Below, one piece after another: positions 1-8,818 of a stretch of DNA of 64,000 bases. A program made the translations under genes and the position numbers. How positions within the stretch are numbered: position 1 is the first letter of the stretch; every line of letters begins with the position of its first letter. The notes under the pieces are model-generated. The model did not search any database and was not told the origin of the DNA. It saw nothing but the letters and a program-made list of their open reading frames with translations. The stretch comes from JAHDCJ01 sp039028895. GTDB lineage: Bacteria > Bacteroidota > Bacteroidia > Chitinophagales > Saprospiraceae. Where the stretch lies: NCBI GenBank assembly GCA_039028895.1, contig JBCCHF010000036.1, positions 9,143 through 73,142 on the forward strand, written 5' to 3'.

Positions 1-2976
1 GCTGGAATGTGGGCACAGGAAACATACCCCAGTGATCAGGTTTACGATAAACGTGATGGTTATTATGCCTTCACAAATGCTACAATTTACACATCCTATA
101 ACAGCAAAATTGAGAATGCTACGCTTGTGATCAAGCATGGCAAAGTTGAAGCGGTTGGAACAGATGTTTCAGTGCCTGCCGGAGCTGTCAAAGTTGATCT
201 TGATGGCAAGTATATTTACCCTTCGTTCATCGATATTTATTCCAATTATGGTTTACCAAAACCAAAGTCGGTAGGTGAACGTCCAGAAAGGCAACCACAG
301 GAGCACTCCAACAAAAAAGGTGCTTATGCCTGGAATGAAGCCCTGAAGCCTGAGTTCAATGCCAAGGATGTTTTTACCAAAAATGGCAAAACAGCAACAG
401 CCATGCGAAAAATTGGTTTCGGTACTGTCGTTACTCACCAGCAAGACGGGATCGCCAGAGGGGCTTCAGCCCTGGTTACGCTTAGCGATGAAAAAGAAAA
501 TGAATTGATCCTTAACGGCATGGCGTCAAACCATTTTTCATTCAAGAAAGGAACATCAACACAAAATTATCCGACCTCACTAATGGGGGCGATTGCCCTG
601 TTGAGGCAAACCTATTATGATGCCGATTGGTATCAGTCAAATGCCAATGATGAGGAGTATAATATTTCTTTGGAAGCCTGGAACGGCCTTCAGGATATAC
701 CGCAGGTTTTCGAGGTGCGTGACAGGCTTGAGGCCTTACGCGCTGCCAAGATCGGGAAGGAATTCGGCATCCAGTATATATTCAAAGGAGCTGGCGATGA
801 GTACCAGAGGATTGATGAACTGAAAGCAACGGGCTCGTCATTTATTGTATCCCTGAAATTTCCTGATGCTTATGATGTGTCCGATCCGTTTGAAGCAAGA
901 AATGTCACACTTGCGCAAATGAAGCATTGGGAACTGGCCCCTGGCAATGCTGCCGTCATGGCCAAAGCCGGAATCGAGTTTGCATTGACCACTGACGGAC
1001 ACAAGAAAAAGTCAGATTTTATGGGTAGCCTGAAGAAAGCCATCAAGAATGGTCTTTCCAGGGAAATGGCACTTAAGGCCCTAACTCATACTCCAGCCAA
1101 CTTGATGAAAGCTGACGAGATGATAGGTAGCCTTGCGAAAGGAAAAATCGCCAATTTTATTATCACTTCCGGCGATGTGTTCGGAGAAAAAACCACCATC
1201 CACCACAACTGGATTATGGGGAAGGCATTCATTCTTTCTCCACTTGATTATATTGACCTTACCGGAAAATACGCGTTGGAAGTCAATGGTACCACCTATG
1301 AAGTAGCAGTCAAAGGCAAAGCGAAAAGCCCGAAAATGACCTACGCCAAAAACGACTCAACCGATATCAATATCACTCATAGCCTTTCCGGTAATGTTAT
1401 CACACTGTCCTTTAGGGATATGGATGACAGGCCAGTTCAACTGGCAGGGTTGGTGCAGGATGAAAAGTGGTCAGGAAATGGAACCATGTCTGACGGTAGT
1501 TGGGCATCATGGACAGCCACCTACCAGGGAGAAGTAGAGAAAGAAGAGAAAAAAGACGATAAGAAAGGAGGCGACGACAAGAAAAAAGATGATGGTAAAA
1601 ACACTGGTAAGAAAACAGATAGCAAGAGTACAGTGACTTTCCCATTCGTTTCTTTCGGCAATGAGGAAGTTCCCACGCAAAAAGATTACCTCATTAAAAA
1701 TGCCACAGTCTGGACAAATGAATCTGATGGTATCATTGAAAATACAGACGTGCTTGTTGAGAATGGCAAGATCGTCAAAATCGGTAAAAACCTGTCTGCT
1801 AAAAACGCTACTGTGGTTGATGGAACAGGCAAACACCTGACATCCGGAATTATCGATGAGCATAGCCATATCGCCATCAGCCGAGGGGTTAATGAAGCTT
1901 CACAAAGCAGTTCTGCAGAGGTAAGCATTGCTGATGTTGTGAATTCAGAAGATGTAGGAATTTATCGTTCACTTGCAGGTGGTGTAACCGCGGCTCAACT
2001 GCTGCACGGTTCAGCTAACCCGATTGGCGGACAGTCAGCGATCATCAAACTTCGCTGGGGCTATGCACCTGAAGATATGAAGATTAATGGCGCTGCTCCA
2101 TTTATCAAATTCGCGCTTGGTGAAAACGTAAAACAGTCTAACTGGGGCGATGACAACAGGTCGCGTTTCCCGCAATCCAGGATGGGGGTAGAGCAAGTCT
2201 ACTTTGATAATTTTACCCGTGCCCGGGAATACGGAGAAGCTAAAAAAGCCGGCGAGCCAATGCGTCAAGACATCGAATTGGAGACATTGCTCCAAATTAT
2301 CGAAAGTGAGCGTTTCATCACCTGCCATTCATATGTGCAGTCTGAAATCAATATGTTGATGAAAACAGCTGAAGCTTTTGGTTTCCGTGTCAATACATTC
2401 ACACACATTCTAGAAGGGTATAAAGTTGCTGACAAAATGCATGAGCATGGTGTTGGTGGCTCTACCTTCTCAGACTGGTGGGCTTATAAGTATGAGGTGA
2501 TTGATGCAATTCCGCAAAATGCTGCGATTCTGCATAACCAGGGTGTGGTTACAGCCATTAACTCAGATAGCCGTGAGATGATTCGCCGTCTTAACCAGGA
2601 AGCGGCCAAATCAGTGATGTACGCTGATATGTCAGAGGAAGATGCCTGGAAACTGGTTACACTCAATGCTGCAAAACTGCTTCATCTTGACGACAGAATG
2701 GGTTCAATTAAAGTAGGAAAGGATGCGGATCTCGTTGTTTGGTCGCACAATCCACTTTCTATCTACGCCAAGGCTGAAAACACTTTCGTTGATGGCATTA
2801 TGTTCTACAGTCTCGCAGATAACGAGAAAAAGCAAAAAGCGATTGCTGAAGAGCGCTCTCGTCTTATCGCCAAGATGTTGAATGCCAAAAATAAGGGTGG
2901 AAGAACGCAGAAACCAAGTGCGCCAACGACAATTGACTACCATTGCGATACTGTGCACGATGAGATGCAAGATTAA
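1..2976 (+). CDS. Amidohydrolase family protein with two amidohydrolase domains, 5' partial
   Basis: The reading frame is open from base 1 and the first residues (AGMWAQETYP) look like the end of a signal peptide, so the true start lies upstream of the window. Two metal-dependent amidohydrolase (imidazolonepropionase-like) domains are joined by a lysine/aspartate-rich linker around residues 511-541. The second domain is intact: HxH motif in GIIDEHSHIA, further histidines in ITCHSY and FTHILEG, and the late aspartate in AINSDSRE. The first domain has lost the HxH motif (it reads YPSFIDIYSNYG), so it is probably structural or regulatory. Both domains end in the usual G(S/T)(I/L)xxGKxAD/N-type beta-sandwich segment. 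The protein is probably periplasmic or outer-membrane associated. The substrate is unknown; relatives are often annotated as amidohydrolase or Xaa-Pro dipeptidase. A second amidohydrolase-family gene follows after 50 bases. Confidence 0.88.
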   Translation, partial: AGMWAQETYPSDQVYDKRDGYYAFTNATIYTSYNSKIENATLVIKHGKVEAVGTDVSVPAGAVKVDLDGKYIYPSFIDIYSNYGLPKPKSVGERPERQPQEHSNKKGAYAWNEALKPEFNAKDVFTKNGKTATAMRKIGFGTVVTHQQDGIARGASALVTLSDEKENELILNGMASNHFSFKKGTSTQNYPTSLMGAIALLRQTYYDADWYQSNANDEEYNISLEAWNGLQDIPQVFEVRDRLEALRAAKIGKEFGIQYIFKGAGDEYQRIDELKATGSSFIVSLKFPDAYDVSDPFEARNVTLAQMKHWELAPGNAAVMAKAGIEFALTTDGHKKKSDFMGSLKKAIKNGLSREMALKALTHTPANLMKADEMIGSLAKGKIANFIITSGDVFGEKTTIHHNWIMGKAFILSPLDYIDLTGKYALEVNGTTYEVAVKGKAKSPKMTYAKNDSTDINITHSLSGNVITLSFRDMDDRPVQLAGLVQDEKWSGNGTMSDGSWASWTATYQGEVEKEEKKDDKKGGDDKKKDDGKNTGKKTDSKSTVTFPFVSFGNEEVPTQKDYLIKNATVWTNESDGIIENTDVLVENGKIVKIGKNLSAKNATVVDGTGKHLTSGIIDEHSHIAISRGVNEASQSSSAEVSIADVVNSEDVGIYRSLAGGVTAAQLLHGSANPIGGQSAIIKLRWGYAPEDMKINGAAPFIKFALGENVKQSNWGDDNRSRFPQSRMGVEQVYFDNFTRAREYGEAKKAGEPMRQDIELETLLQIIESERFITCHSYVQSEINMLMKTAEAFGFRVNTFTHILEGYKVADKMHEHGVGGSTFSDWWAYKYEVIDAIPQNAAILHNQGVVTAINSDSREMIRRLNQEAAKSVMYADMSEEDAWKLVTLNAAKLLHLDDRMGSIKVGKDADLVVWSHNPLSIYAKAENTFVDGIMFYSLADNEKKQKAIAEERSRLIAKMLNAKNKGGRTQKPSAPTTIDYHCDTVHDEMQD

Positions 2977-3026
2977 AGTCAACCCTGAGGTCAATCTCAT
3001 AAGTTAACCACTAAAAACCAACAACA

Positions 3027-4319
3027 ATGAAAAAGCTATTTAGCTATATAACTATCTGTCTTCTTTTCGGTGTGTTTTCCGCAAACGCTCAACAAACGCC
3101 TGCCGATGACCAGTCAGGTTCAATTCTGATAATGGGCGCAACAGCACATTTAGGGAATGGTGAAGTCATCGAAAGTAGTGTTATTGCCTTTGATGAAGGC
3201 AAAATCACTCTTGTAGCAGATATGACAGTCGTCAGAATTAACCGTAACGATTACGACCAGGTGATCGAAGCTACCGGGAAACATGTTTACCCGGGACTCA
3301 TTGCCGCTAATACAACTATAGGACTCAACGAAATTGGTGCCGTCAGGGCGACTCGCGATGATCGCGAAGTCGGAGATCTGAATCCACATATCCGATCAAT
3401 TATTGCTTATAACACCGACTCGCGTGTTACGCCAACGATTCGTTCAAATGGCGTCTTACTTGCTGAAGTTGTACCGCAGGGAGGCATCGTAAGTGGAACG
3501 GCATCAGTCGTTGAACTCGATGCCTGGAACTGGGAAGATGCGGCTTACCATATGGACAATGGAGTCCATGTCAATTGGCCAAGTACCCGGAAATGGGATT
3601 GGAATAACGGCAACCCTAGAAGCGGACCTGATAAAGATTATCAGAAGAACATACAGAAGATCAGGAATTATTTCATGGAAGCTATAGCCTATTCGAAAGC
3701 TTCACCTGAAAATAAGAACCTCAGGTTTGAAGCGATGAATGGGGTGATTTCCGGTGATAAAATGATTTACATTCATGCCAGCGCTGCAAGAGCTATCCTT
3801 GATGCGATTTCATTTGCCAAAGAGTTTGACCTTAATATGGTGATTGTTGGCGGAAACGAATCCTGGTTGGTTGCTGATGAACTGAAAAACAATAATGTTC
3901 CTGTGGTGCTTGGCATTACGCATCGTGTGCCGGGAACTGATGATGCGGATATTGATTTGCCCTATAAGTTACCTGCATTGCTTTATGAAAAGGGTGTTGA
4001 ATTCTGTATCAGTCATAATGGGTACTGGGCAGTTCGAAACCTGCCATTTCAGGCTGGACAGGCCGTATCTTACGGATTGCCAGCAGAGGAAGGTATTAAA
4101 GCTATGACTTCATCCGCTGCAAAATTACTCGGCATTGGTGATCGCGTCGGAACCCTCGAACAAGGAAAGGACGCTACCCTTTTTATCAGCAAAGGTGATA
4201 TAATGGATATGCGCACTTCAATTGTTGAGCGTGCATTCATCCGCGGAAAAGATATCGATGTTGACAACAAACAGAAAGAGCTTTACCGTAAATACACCAA
4301 AAAGTACGAAAACGACTAA
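3027..4319 (+). CDS. Exported amidohydrolase-family protein
   Basis: 430 aa with a clear signal peptide (MKKLFSYITICLLFG... cut after ANA-Q). The fold signature is that of the amidohydrolase superfamily: N-terminal beta-sandwich (GKHVYPGLIAANTTIGL) and a C-terminal GDRVGTLEQGKDATLFI segment. The metal-binding HxH after the first strand is absent and the later histidines are only partly kept (IYIHASAA, ISHNGYW), so hydrolase activity is doubtful. It lies 50 bases after the larger two-domain amidohydrolase and is probably co-transcribed with it. The pair may form one complex, with this subunit resembling the degenerate first domain of its neighbour (inference). Confidence 0.85.
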   Translation: MKKLFSYITICLLFGVFSANAQQTPADDQSGSILIMGATAHLGNGEVIESSVIAFDEGKITLVADMTVVRINRNDYDQVIEATGKHVYPGLIAANTTIGLNEIGAVRATRDDREVGDLNPHIRSIIAYNTDSRVTPTIRSNGVLLAEVVPQGGIVSGTASVVELDAWNWEDAAYHMDNGVHVNWPSTRKWDWNNGNPRSGPDKDYQKNIQKIRNYFMEAIAYSKASPENKNLRFEAMNGVISGDKMIYIHASAARAILDAISFAKEFDLNMVIVGGNESWLVADELKNNNVPVVLGITHRVPGTDDADIDLPYKLPALLYEKGVEFCISHNGYWAVRNLPFQAGQAVSYGLPAEEGIKAMTSSAAKLLGIGDRVGTLEQGKDATLFISKGDIMDMRTSIVERAFIRGKDIDVDNKQKELYRKYTKKYEND

Positions 4320-4376
4320 AAGGCATTAAAATGTCTTGCATGTCGTTATGCGCTTCAAAAGCCCAAACAATCGTAA

Positions 4377-5381
4377 ATGAAACTGTCGGCATCAATCTAT
4401 TCACAAGAAGGCGAGCCACTGCAACAAGTCATTAGGAAACTTGACGAGCATGGCATCGATTTCTATCATGTAGACTGCAACGACAACGAAAAGGTTTTCG
4501 CCGATATTGAGGAGATTAGAAAGTGGAGCAATAAGCCGATTGACCTTCACATCATTTCCGGTGAACCGGAAAAATTTTATCCATTACTTGAAAAATATCA
4601 GCCGGAATACCTGACATTTCAATATGAAGATCTTGAAGGTGAGCTTTCTATCCCGAAAGTCATCAATTCCCGGAAAGGGCTCGCCATTTCTTCTGATACT
4701 GATATCGAAGTGTTTGAATCCTTCAAAGATGATTTTGATTTCGTTTTGATGATGGCCACTACGCCAGGGATGAGCGGAGGTCATTTTGACAAACGTAATT
4801 TTCGAAAGATCAGGGATTTTAACCGCCGATTTCCCGGGAAAAAAATTCATGTCGATGGAGGTGTGAATGCAGAGATTTCCTTTATCCTCAGAAATATGGG
4901 AGTGTATGCTGCCGTTTCCGGGTCCTACCTTTTCAATGCGGCATACCTTGGTGCGGCGATGCTCAATTTGAAACGAGAATCTTATCCTTCCACCTTTCAC
5001 GTCAGAGATTTTATGTTGTCCAATGGGGAGGTGCCCATTCTCCTTCCGGGAAAAAGGACCTTCCTTGATATCCTGAATGCCCTGGAAAAATATCGGCTTG
5101 GATTTGCTATTCTGGCTGATGCATCCGGTAAAATGGAAGGTATCATCACCAATGCTGATTTGCGAAGAGCGCTCATTAAGAACATTGATAAACTAAATGA
5201 TCTTGACACCAATGCGATGGTCAACCGCAGTCCTGTTTCCGTTAAGGAAGATTTTACAGTAAGCGAGATGCTGAGTGTTATTAAGGCCCAGCAATTTCCG
5301 ATCAGCTATATGCCTGTAGTGGATGAAAATAATCATATAAAAGGCGCCATTACCTTTTTTAATCTTGTCAAAGGAGAATAA
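4377..5381 (+). CDS. Ribulose-phosphate 3-epimerase-like domain fused to a CBS-domain pair
   Basis: 334 aa. Residues 1-205 resemble the TIM barrel of ribulose-5-phosphate 3-epimerase: ASIYSQ at the N-terminus, YHVD (metal H and D), DLHII (metal H), MMATTPGMSGG, and IHVDGGVN (catalytic D). The expected metal and acid/base residues are present, so the barrel may be active. Residues about 210-334 form two CBS modules (GIITNADLRRAL, MPVVDENNHIKGAI) that read much like the CBS pair of arabinose-5-phosphate isomerase KdsD, which carries a GDLRR motif in this place. The stop codon overlaps the start of the DAHP synthase gene by one base, indicating translational coupling. The KdsD resemblance and the downstream KdsC-like gene suggest a role in sugar-phosphate supply for a 3-deoxy-acid pathway. 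Plain epimerase activity regulated by adenylate binding is the simpler alternative. Confidence 0.75.
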   Translation: MKLSASIYSQEGEPLQQVIRKLDEHGIDFYHVDCNDNEKVFADIEEIRKWSNKPIDLHIISGEPEKFYPLLEKYQPEYLTFQYEDLEGELSIPKVINSRKGLAISSDTDIEVFESFKDDFDFVLMMATTPGMSGGHFDKRNFRKIRDFNRRFPGKKIHVDGGVNAEISFILRNMGVYAAVSGSYLFNAAYLGAAMLNLKRESYPSTFHVRDFMLSNGEVPILLPGKRTFLDILNALEKYRLGFAILADASGKMEGIITNADLRRALIKNIDKLNDLDTNAMVNRSPVSVKEDFTVSEMLSVIKAQQFPISYMPVVDENNHIKGAITFFNLVKGE

Positions 5382-6379
5382 TGATAATCGAACTAAAGTC
5401 AGATGTTAATGACGCTCAAGCCAATAAATTGGCTAAGGAGTTATTAGCAATTTACATGAACAGAGGTGATCAAAAATTGATCGTTACCTCCAGCAAAATG
5501 AAGGGAGTTGAGTCTCACTATGAAGGGATGATAGAGGCCATACACGTTTTTGATTCTGATATACAGCTTGCCAGCCGCGATTTTAGTAAATCGACCATTC
5601 CTGTAAAGGTAGGAGAAGTAACCGTTGGCGGTAATTCGTCAAATACACTTTTGATAGCGGGTCCCTGTTCGGTGGAGTCCGAAGAGCAGATAGAAGACAC
5701 CGCCAGGTTTATGAAGTCAATAGGTATTACTGCATTGAGAGGCGGATGTTTTAAGCCAAGAACTTCTCCCTATTCATTTCAGGGGTTGGGCGAAGAAGGT
5801 CTAAAGTTAATGGCTTCCATGCGCGAAAAGTACAATTTATCGATCGTTACAGAGATCCGTGATGCTACTCATGCCGACATGGTTATCGATTATACTGATG
5901 TGATTCAGATCGGGGCAAAAACGATGTATGATCACGGTGTTTTACGAAAGGCAGGTAAGTCTCAAAAACCTGTATTGTTGAAAAGAGGTTTCGGTACGAC
6001 ACTCCAGGAATTCGTACAAGCTGCCGAGTTTATCCTTTCCGGGGGTAACCCGAATGTGATGCTTTGCGAACGCGGCATCCGAACTTTTGAAACGAAAACA
6101 AGGTTTACCCTCGATCTTTGCGGTGTGGCTTACCTTAAAGAATATACCAATCTTCCAGTGATTCTTGATCCAAGTCATGCGATGGGCCATGCGTATGGCG
6201 TACCCGATGTGACGCGTGCATGTACAGCCATGGGTATTGACGGATTAATCATAGAGGTGCATCCTGATCCTTCGGTTGCCAGGTCAGATGCTGCCCAGCA
6301 GCTCGATTTTAGCACATTTGGGGCATTATACAACAGCCTTAAGCCAATAGCAGAAGCAGTTGGAAGAAAAATTGTCTAA
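5381..6379 (+). CDS. aroF: 3-deoxy-7-phosphoheptulonate (DAHP) synthase, type I-beta
   Basis: 332 aa. An N-terminal domain of about 85 aa resembles the regulatory ferredoxin/ACT-like domain of Thermotoga-type DAHP synthases. The catalytic barrel follows with IAGPCSVESE, GGCFKPRTSPYSFQGLG, IQIGAKTM, LLKRGFGTT, CERGIRTFET, ILDPSHAMGH and IEVHPDPSVA. These are the PEP, erythrose-4-phosphate and metal-binding motifs of the family. Expected reaction: PEP + erythrose-4-phosphate to DAHP, entry to the shikimate pathway. The related KDO8P synthase (kdsA) normally has GPCVIES and no KPRTSPYSFQG, so I prefer DAHP synthase. It overlaps the epimerase-CBS gene by one base and lies 2 bases before the KdsC-like phosphatase, so the three are very probably one transcript. 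Confidence 0.85.
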   Translation: MIIELKSDVNDAQANKLAKELLAIYMNRGDQKLIVTSSKMKGVESHYEGMIEAIHVFDSDIQLASRDFSKSTIPVKVGEVTVGGNSSNTLLIAGPCSVESEEQIEDTARFMKSIGITALRGGCFKPRTSPYSFQGLGEEGLKLMASMREKYNLSIVTEIRDATHADMVIDYTDVIQIGAKTMYDHGVLRKAGKSQKPVLLKRGFGTTLQEFVQAAEFILSGGNPNVMLCERGIRTFETKTRFTLDLCGVAYLKEYTNLPVILDPSHAMGHAYGVPDVTRACTAMGIDGLIIEVHPDPSVARSDAAQQLDFSTFGALYNSLKPIAEAVGRKIV

Positions 6380-6381
6380 GC

Positions 6382-6870
6382 ATGCCTCAAGAAAGACTGA
6401 CAAATATCAAACTCTTGATCACCGATGTTGATGGTGTTTTGACGGATGGTGGAATATATATCACCGAAAATGGCGATGAGCTTAAAAAATTTAATGCCAA
6501 AGATGGTCGAGGCATAATCGACCTCGGAAAAACTGGCTTCAAAGTCGGGATCATCAGCCATAGTGCTAATGTGAAACTCATCAAATCGCGAGCAAAAAGG
6601 ATGCGCGTGCCGCTGGTTTATGCCGGGGATGAAGACAAACTCGTCATTCTCAAACAATGGTGTGATGAATTAGACATCCGATTAAAGGACGTGGCATTCA
6701 TTGGTGATGACACCAATGATCTCAGGGTCATGAGTGAAGTTGGCGTAATCGCATGCCCAGCCGACGCCCATCGAAGTGTGAAGTCAATAGCCCATATCAT
6801 CCTTGAACGAAAAGGCGGTGAGGGCTGTGTGCGAGAGTTTATTGATGATTACCTGTTGCCTGCACTTTAA
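6382..6870 (+). CDS. kdsC: HAD-family phosphatase, KdsC-like
   Basis: 162 aa, the usual size for 3-deoxy-D-manno-octulosonate 8-phosphate phosphatase. HAD motif I is ITDVDGVLTDG (nucleophile and acid/base Asp), motif II is IISHSAN, and motif III/IV is the late Lys plus FIGDDTNDLRVM. KdsC proteins are cap-less tetramers of this length, and the GGIYITENGDELKKFNAKDG stretch is typical. Expected role: hydrolysis of KDO-8-phosphate to KDO for lipopolysaccharide core synthesis. It is the third gene of the epimerase-CBS/DAHP synthase set. No kdsA, kdsB or kdsD is visible nearby, so a related 3-deoxy sugar phosphate could be the substrate. Confidence 0.8.
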   Translation: MPQERLTNIKLLITDVDGVLTDGGIYITENGDELKKFNAKDGRGIIDLGKTGFKVGIISHSANVKLIKSRAKRMRVPLVYAGDEDKLVILKQWCDELDIRLKDVAFIGDDTNDLRVMSEVGVIACPADAHRSVKSIAHIILERKGGEGCVREFIDDYLLPAL

Positions 6871-6883
6871 TTCAGTAATTAAC

Positions 6884-7858
6884 TCAAGGTATTTCGCGAA
6901 GCGGCGTCAATTCGAACCCGGCGTCTTTAAGCAGTTGTATCACCCCAAGTTCTCCGGGGAGGTGGGCTGCTCCTACTGCAAAGAAGGTTGGTTTTTCTTT
7001 CGACATTCTTTCAATAACAGGGATCCAGTTAGTGTTCCGTTTGTCGAGCAACAGGCTTTCGAAATTGCCAAGATCTTCTGATTCTTCTGTGATCAGGGCG
7101 TAGAGACCATCGAGGTCTTGTTTTTTATATAGGTCGACCATCGTCTCAAATAGGTCCTGGCCCATGTCTCCGCTGCCATCCAATCCTTCCATTAGCATTT
7201 CAGCTTGTTGGGCGTAAGGAATGCTATCAAACATAGACATCTGGAAGGCTGCTGTTTCGAGACCTAGTATTTCCATGTCTGCTTTTCCTGCCATTTCCAT
7301 GAATACTGTTTCATAAGAGGTGACCGGTCCTTCAATCGTGCTTTCCGTCATCATCGTACTAACGAGTAAGGGTTTCATCTTATTGAAAAAGGAAATATCC
7401 ATGTCGAGAGTGTCGCGGAAATAATTGGATAGCCGCTCGTAATCTTCTTCACCGAGGAGGGAACTTAAAGTTTCACCATCATTCATAAATACTCCTGTGG
7501 CTGCCATCAGAAGCCCAACAGGATCATCCATGTCGATTTCAAGCGTTAGTTGAGCAGTTCTGCTAAACCGATCCTTAATAAGATCAGTCATGATGAAATC
7601 AGCTTCGCCGATCAAGTGAATAGTGCCATACAAATAAGATGGTACTTCGAGATCATTACCAGAAATTTCCCAAAGGAGTGAATTAGGATTGTCGCGAACT
7701 GCTGGTACAGGAGGGGTGTCCTGAAGTTTTTGCACCCAATTAGTTTCAGTTGGTGCCTTTTCCGGGGCACTGCTAGTTGCTTTTGGTGTTTTGCATGAAG
7801 CGACAAAGAGAAGGGCCATTATGGCGAAAGCCAATAGCCTGCTAAACTTGAATATCAT
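6884..7858 (-). CDS. TraB/GumN family lipoprotein
   Basis: 324 aa with a lipoprotein signal peptide (MIFKFSRLLAFAIM..., lipobox FVASC). The TraB/GumN (ChaN-Tiki-PrgY clan) pattern is visible: SYLYGTIHLI near residue 75 supplies the first GxxH, a conserved Glu follows in LTLEIDM, and the C-terminal GAAHLPGELGVIQLL supplies the second. Family members include metalloprotease-like proteins; the bacterial substrate is unknown. It is convergent with kdsC (13-base gap) and has its own -7 motif at 7894-7901. Confidence 0.88.
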   Translation of the reverse strand: MIFKFSRLLAFAIMALLFVASCKTPKATSSAPEKAPTETNWVQKLQDTPPVPAVRDNPNSLLWEISGNDLEVPSYLYGTIHLIGEADFIMTDLIKDRFSRTAQLTLEIDMDDPVGLLMAATGVFMNDGETLSSLLGEEDYERLSNYFRDTLDMDISFFNKMKPLLVSTMMTESTIEGPVTSYETVFMEMAGKADMEILGLETAAFQMSMFDSIPYAQQAEMLMEGLDGSGDMGQDLFETMVDLYKKQDLDGLYALITEESEDLGNFESLLLDKRNTNWIPVIERMSKEKPTFFAVGAAHLPGELGVIQLLKDAGFELTPLREIP

Positions 7859-7893
7859 TGAATTTGATTTAATGCTTTCTCTAAATAGAAGAC

Positions 7894-7901
7894 CAAAAAT
7901 A
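7894..7901 (-). promoter_or_regulatory. Bacteroidota-type -7 element for the TraB/GumN gene
   Basis: On the minus strand this reads TATTTTTG, matching TAnnTTTG, 36 bases before the start codon. No convincing -33 TTTG was seen. Confidence 0.45.
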
Positions 7902-8116
7902 CTGGAATTGTTTCGAAGAATATCTAAACACCCTGTTAAAACGTGACGAAGAAATTTGATTTAATGACATTTCGACAGTCATTTTTCAATTGAACTGCCT
8001 TTTTGGCACTTAAATTGACAATTTTCGCTCATTTTGGCCTAAAAAATGGAATGGCACCTGAATTGAAGAAAGAAAAGTGAATTTAAAATTAATCATACAA
8101 CAAAAACATAAAAGAT

Positions 8117-8557
8117 ATGAGCAGTGTAATCAGATTTAGCCCATGGACAAGAAAACCAGTTAGAAAAAACATCTTTGATGATTTCTTCAATTTCAACTTT
8201 GATGACTTTGGGTCTGATTTCTTTAACAATGTACCATCTGTTAATGTCATTGAAAATGGCGACTACCACGTTATCGAGCTCGCAGCTCCTGGACTTGAAA
8301 AAGACGATTTCAAGATCAACGTTGAAAAAGATGTACTTACTATTTCTGTAGCGAAAGAAAATAAAGAAGAAAATACTACTGAAAAGTACACACGCAAAGA
8401 GTTCAGTTATAACTCTTTCAAGCGTTCTTTCCACTTACCTGAAACAGTCGATACAAGCAGCATCGAAGCCAAATACGAGTCAGGTGTGTTGAAGATCACT
8501 TTACCTAAGAAGGAAGAAGCAAAAGAGGTACCACCCCGTACCATTGAGATCAGCTAA
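8117..8557 (+). CDS. Small heat-shock protein, Hsp20 family
   Basis: 146 aa. An N-terminal aromatic segment (FDDFFNFNFDDFGSDFF) is followed by an alpha-crystallin domain at about residues 40-130, with NVIENGDYHVIELAAPGL, YTRKEFSYNSFKRSFHLPE and the signature KYESGVLKITLPKK. The C-terminal tail after EEAKEVPPRTIEIS is short; the I-x-I-type anchor is IEI. Role: ATP-independent holdase that binds unfolding proteins in the cytoplasm as large oligomers. It stands alone, with a 258-base upstream gap and a strong terminator-like hairpin downstream, so it is probably monocistronic and heat-inducible (inference; no CIRCE element seen). Confidence 0.93.
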   Translation: MSSVIRFSPWTRKPVRKNIFDDFFNFNFDDFGSDFFNNVPSVNVIENGDYHVIELAAPGLEKDDFKINVEKDVLTISVAKENKEENTTEKYTRKEFSYNSFKRSFHLPETVDTSSIEAKYESGVLKITLPKKEEAKEVPPRTIEIS

Positions 8558-8656
8558 ACCAAACTGTTTAGACTCCTGATCAGGGGAATCAACGAAAGTC
8601 GGGCATTGCCCGCTTCTCATCATAAATAGTTTTTCATAGTTAGTGTTTTGGGTTGA

Positions 8657-8693
8657 AACCCCGGGTTGTAATAATAACTCGGGGTTCTTTTTT
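8657..8693 (+). terminator. Rho-independent terminator after hsp20
   Basis: Inverted repeat AACCCCG / CGGGGTT (8657-8663 and 8680-8686) with an AT-rich loop followed by a T-run. Confidence 0.75.
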
Positions 8694-8818
8694 CGCTCCC
8701 TGCGGTCGCTCAATTGTTGTCGGCTTCGCCTTACTGTTTTGCTCCCTTTGGTCGCGATTGCTGTCGCTTACTTGTTTACGCTAGGGGCGTATTATTCTGG
8801 CCTTCGGCCAATTGATTA
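8694..8818. repeat. Composite repeat, left arm of an inverted pair
   Basis: Short units of the type TCGCTCCCTGCGGTCGCT, GTCGGCTTCGCC and GCTCCCTTTGGTCGC alternate with CTTACTTGTT. A 42-base stretch from 8714 matches the reverse complement of the arm at 9655-9761 with one mismatch. A further 20-odd bases match after a 17-base unit that is present only in the right arm. Related units occur at 29676-29800 and 29881-30036. The arm ends at the stop codon of the 118-aa minus-strand gene. Confidence 0.85.

Noticed and set aside
5381..6379. KDO8P synthase (kdsA) instead of DAHP synthase
   Set aside because: It has GPCSVESE and KPRTSPYSFQGLG plus an N-terminal regulatory domain, which fit type I-beta DAHP synthase; KdsA has GPCVIES and no such extension.
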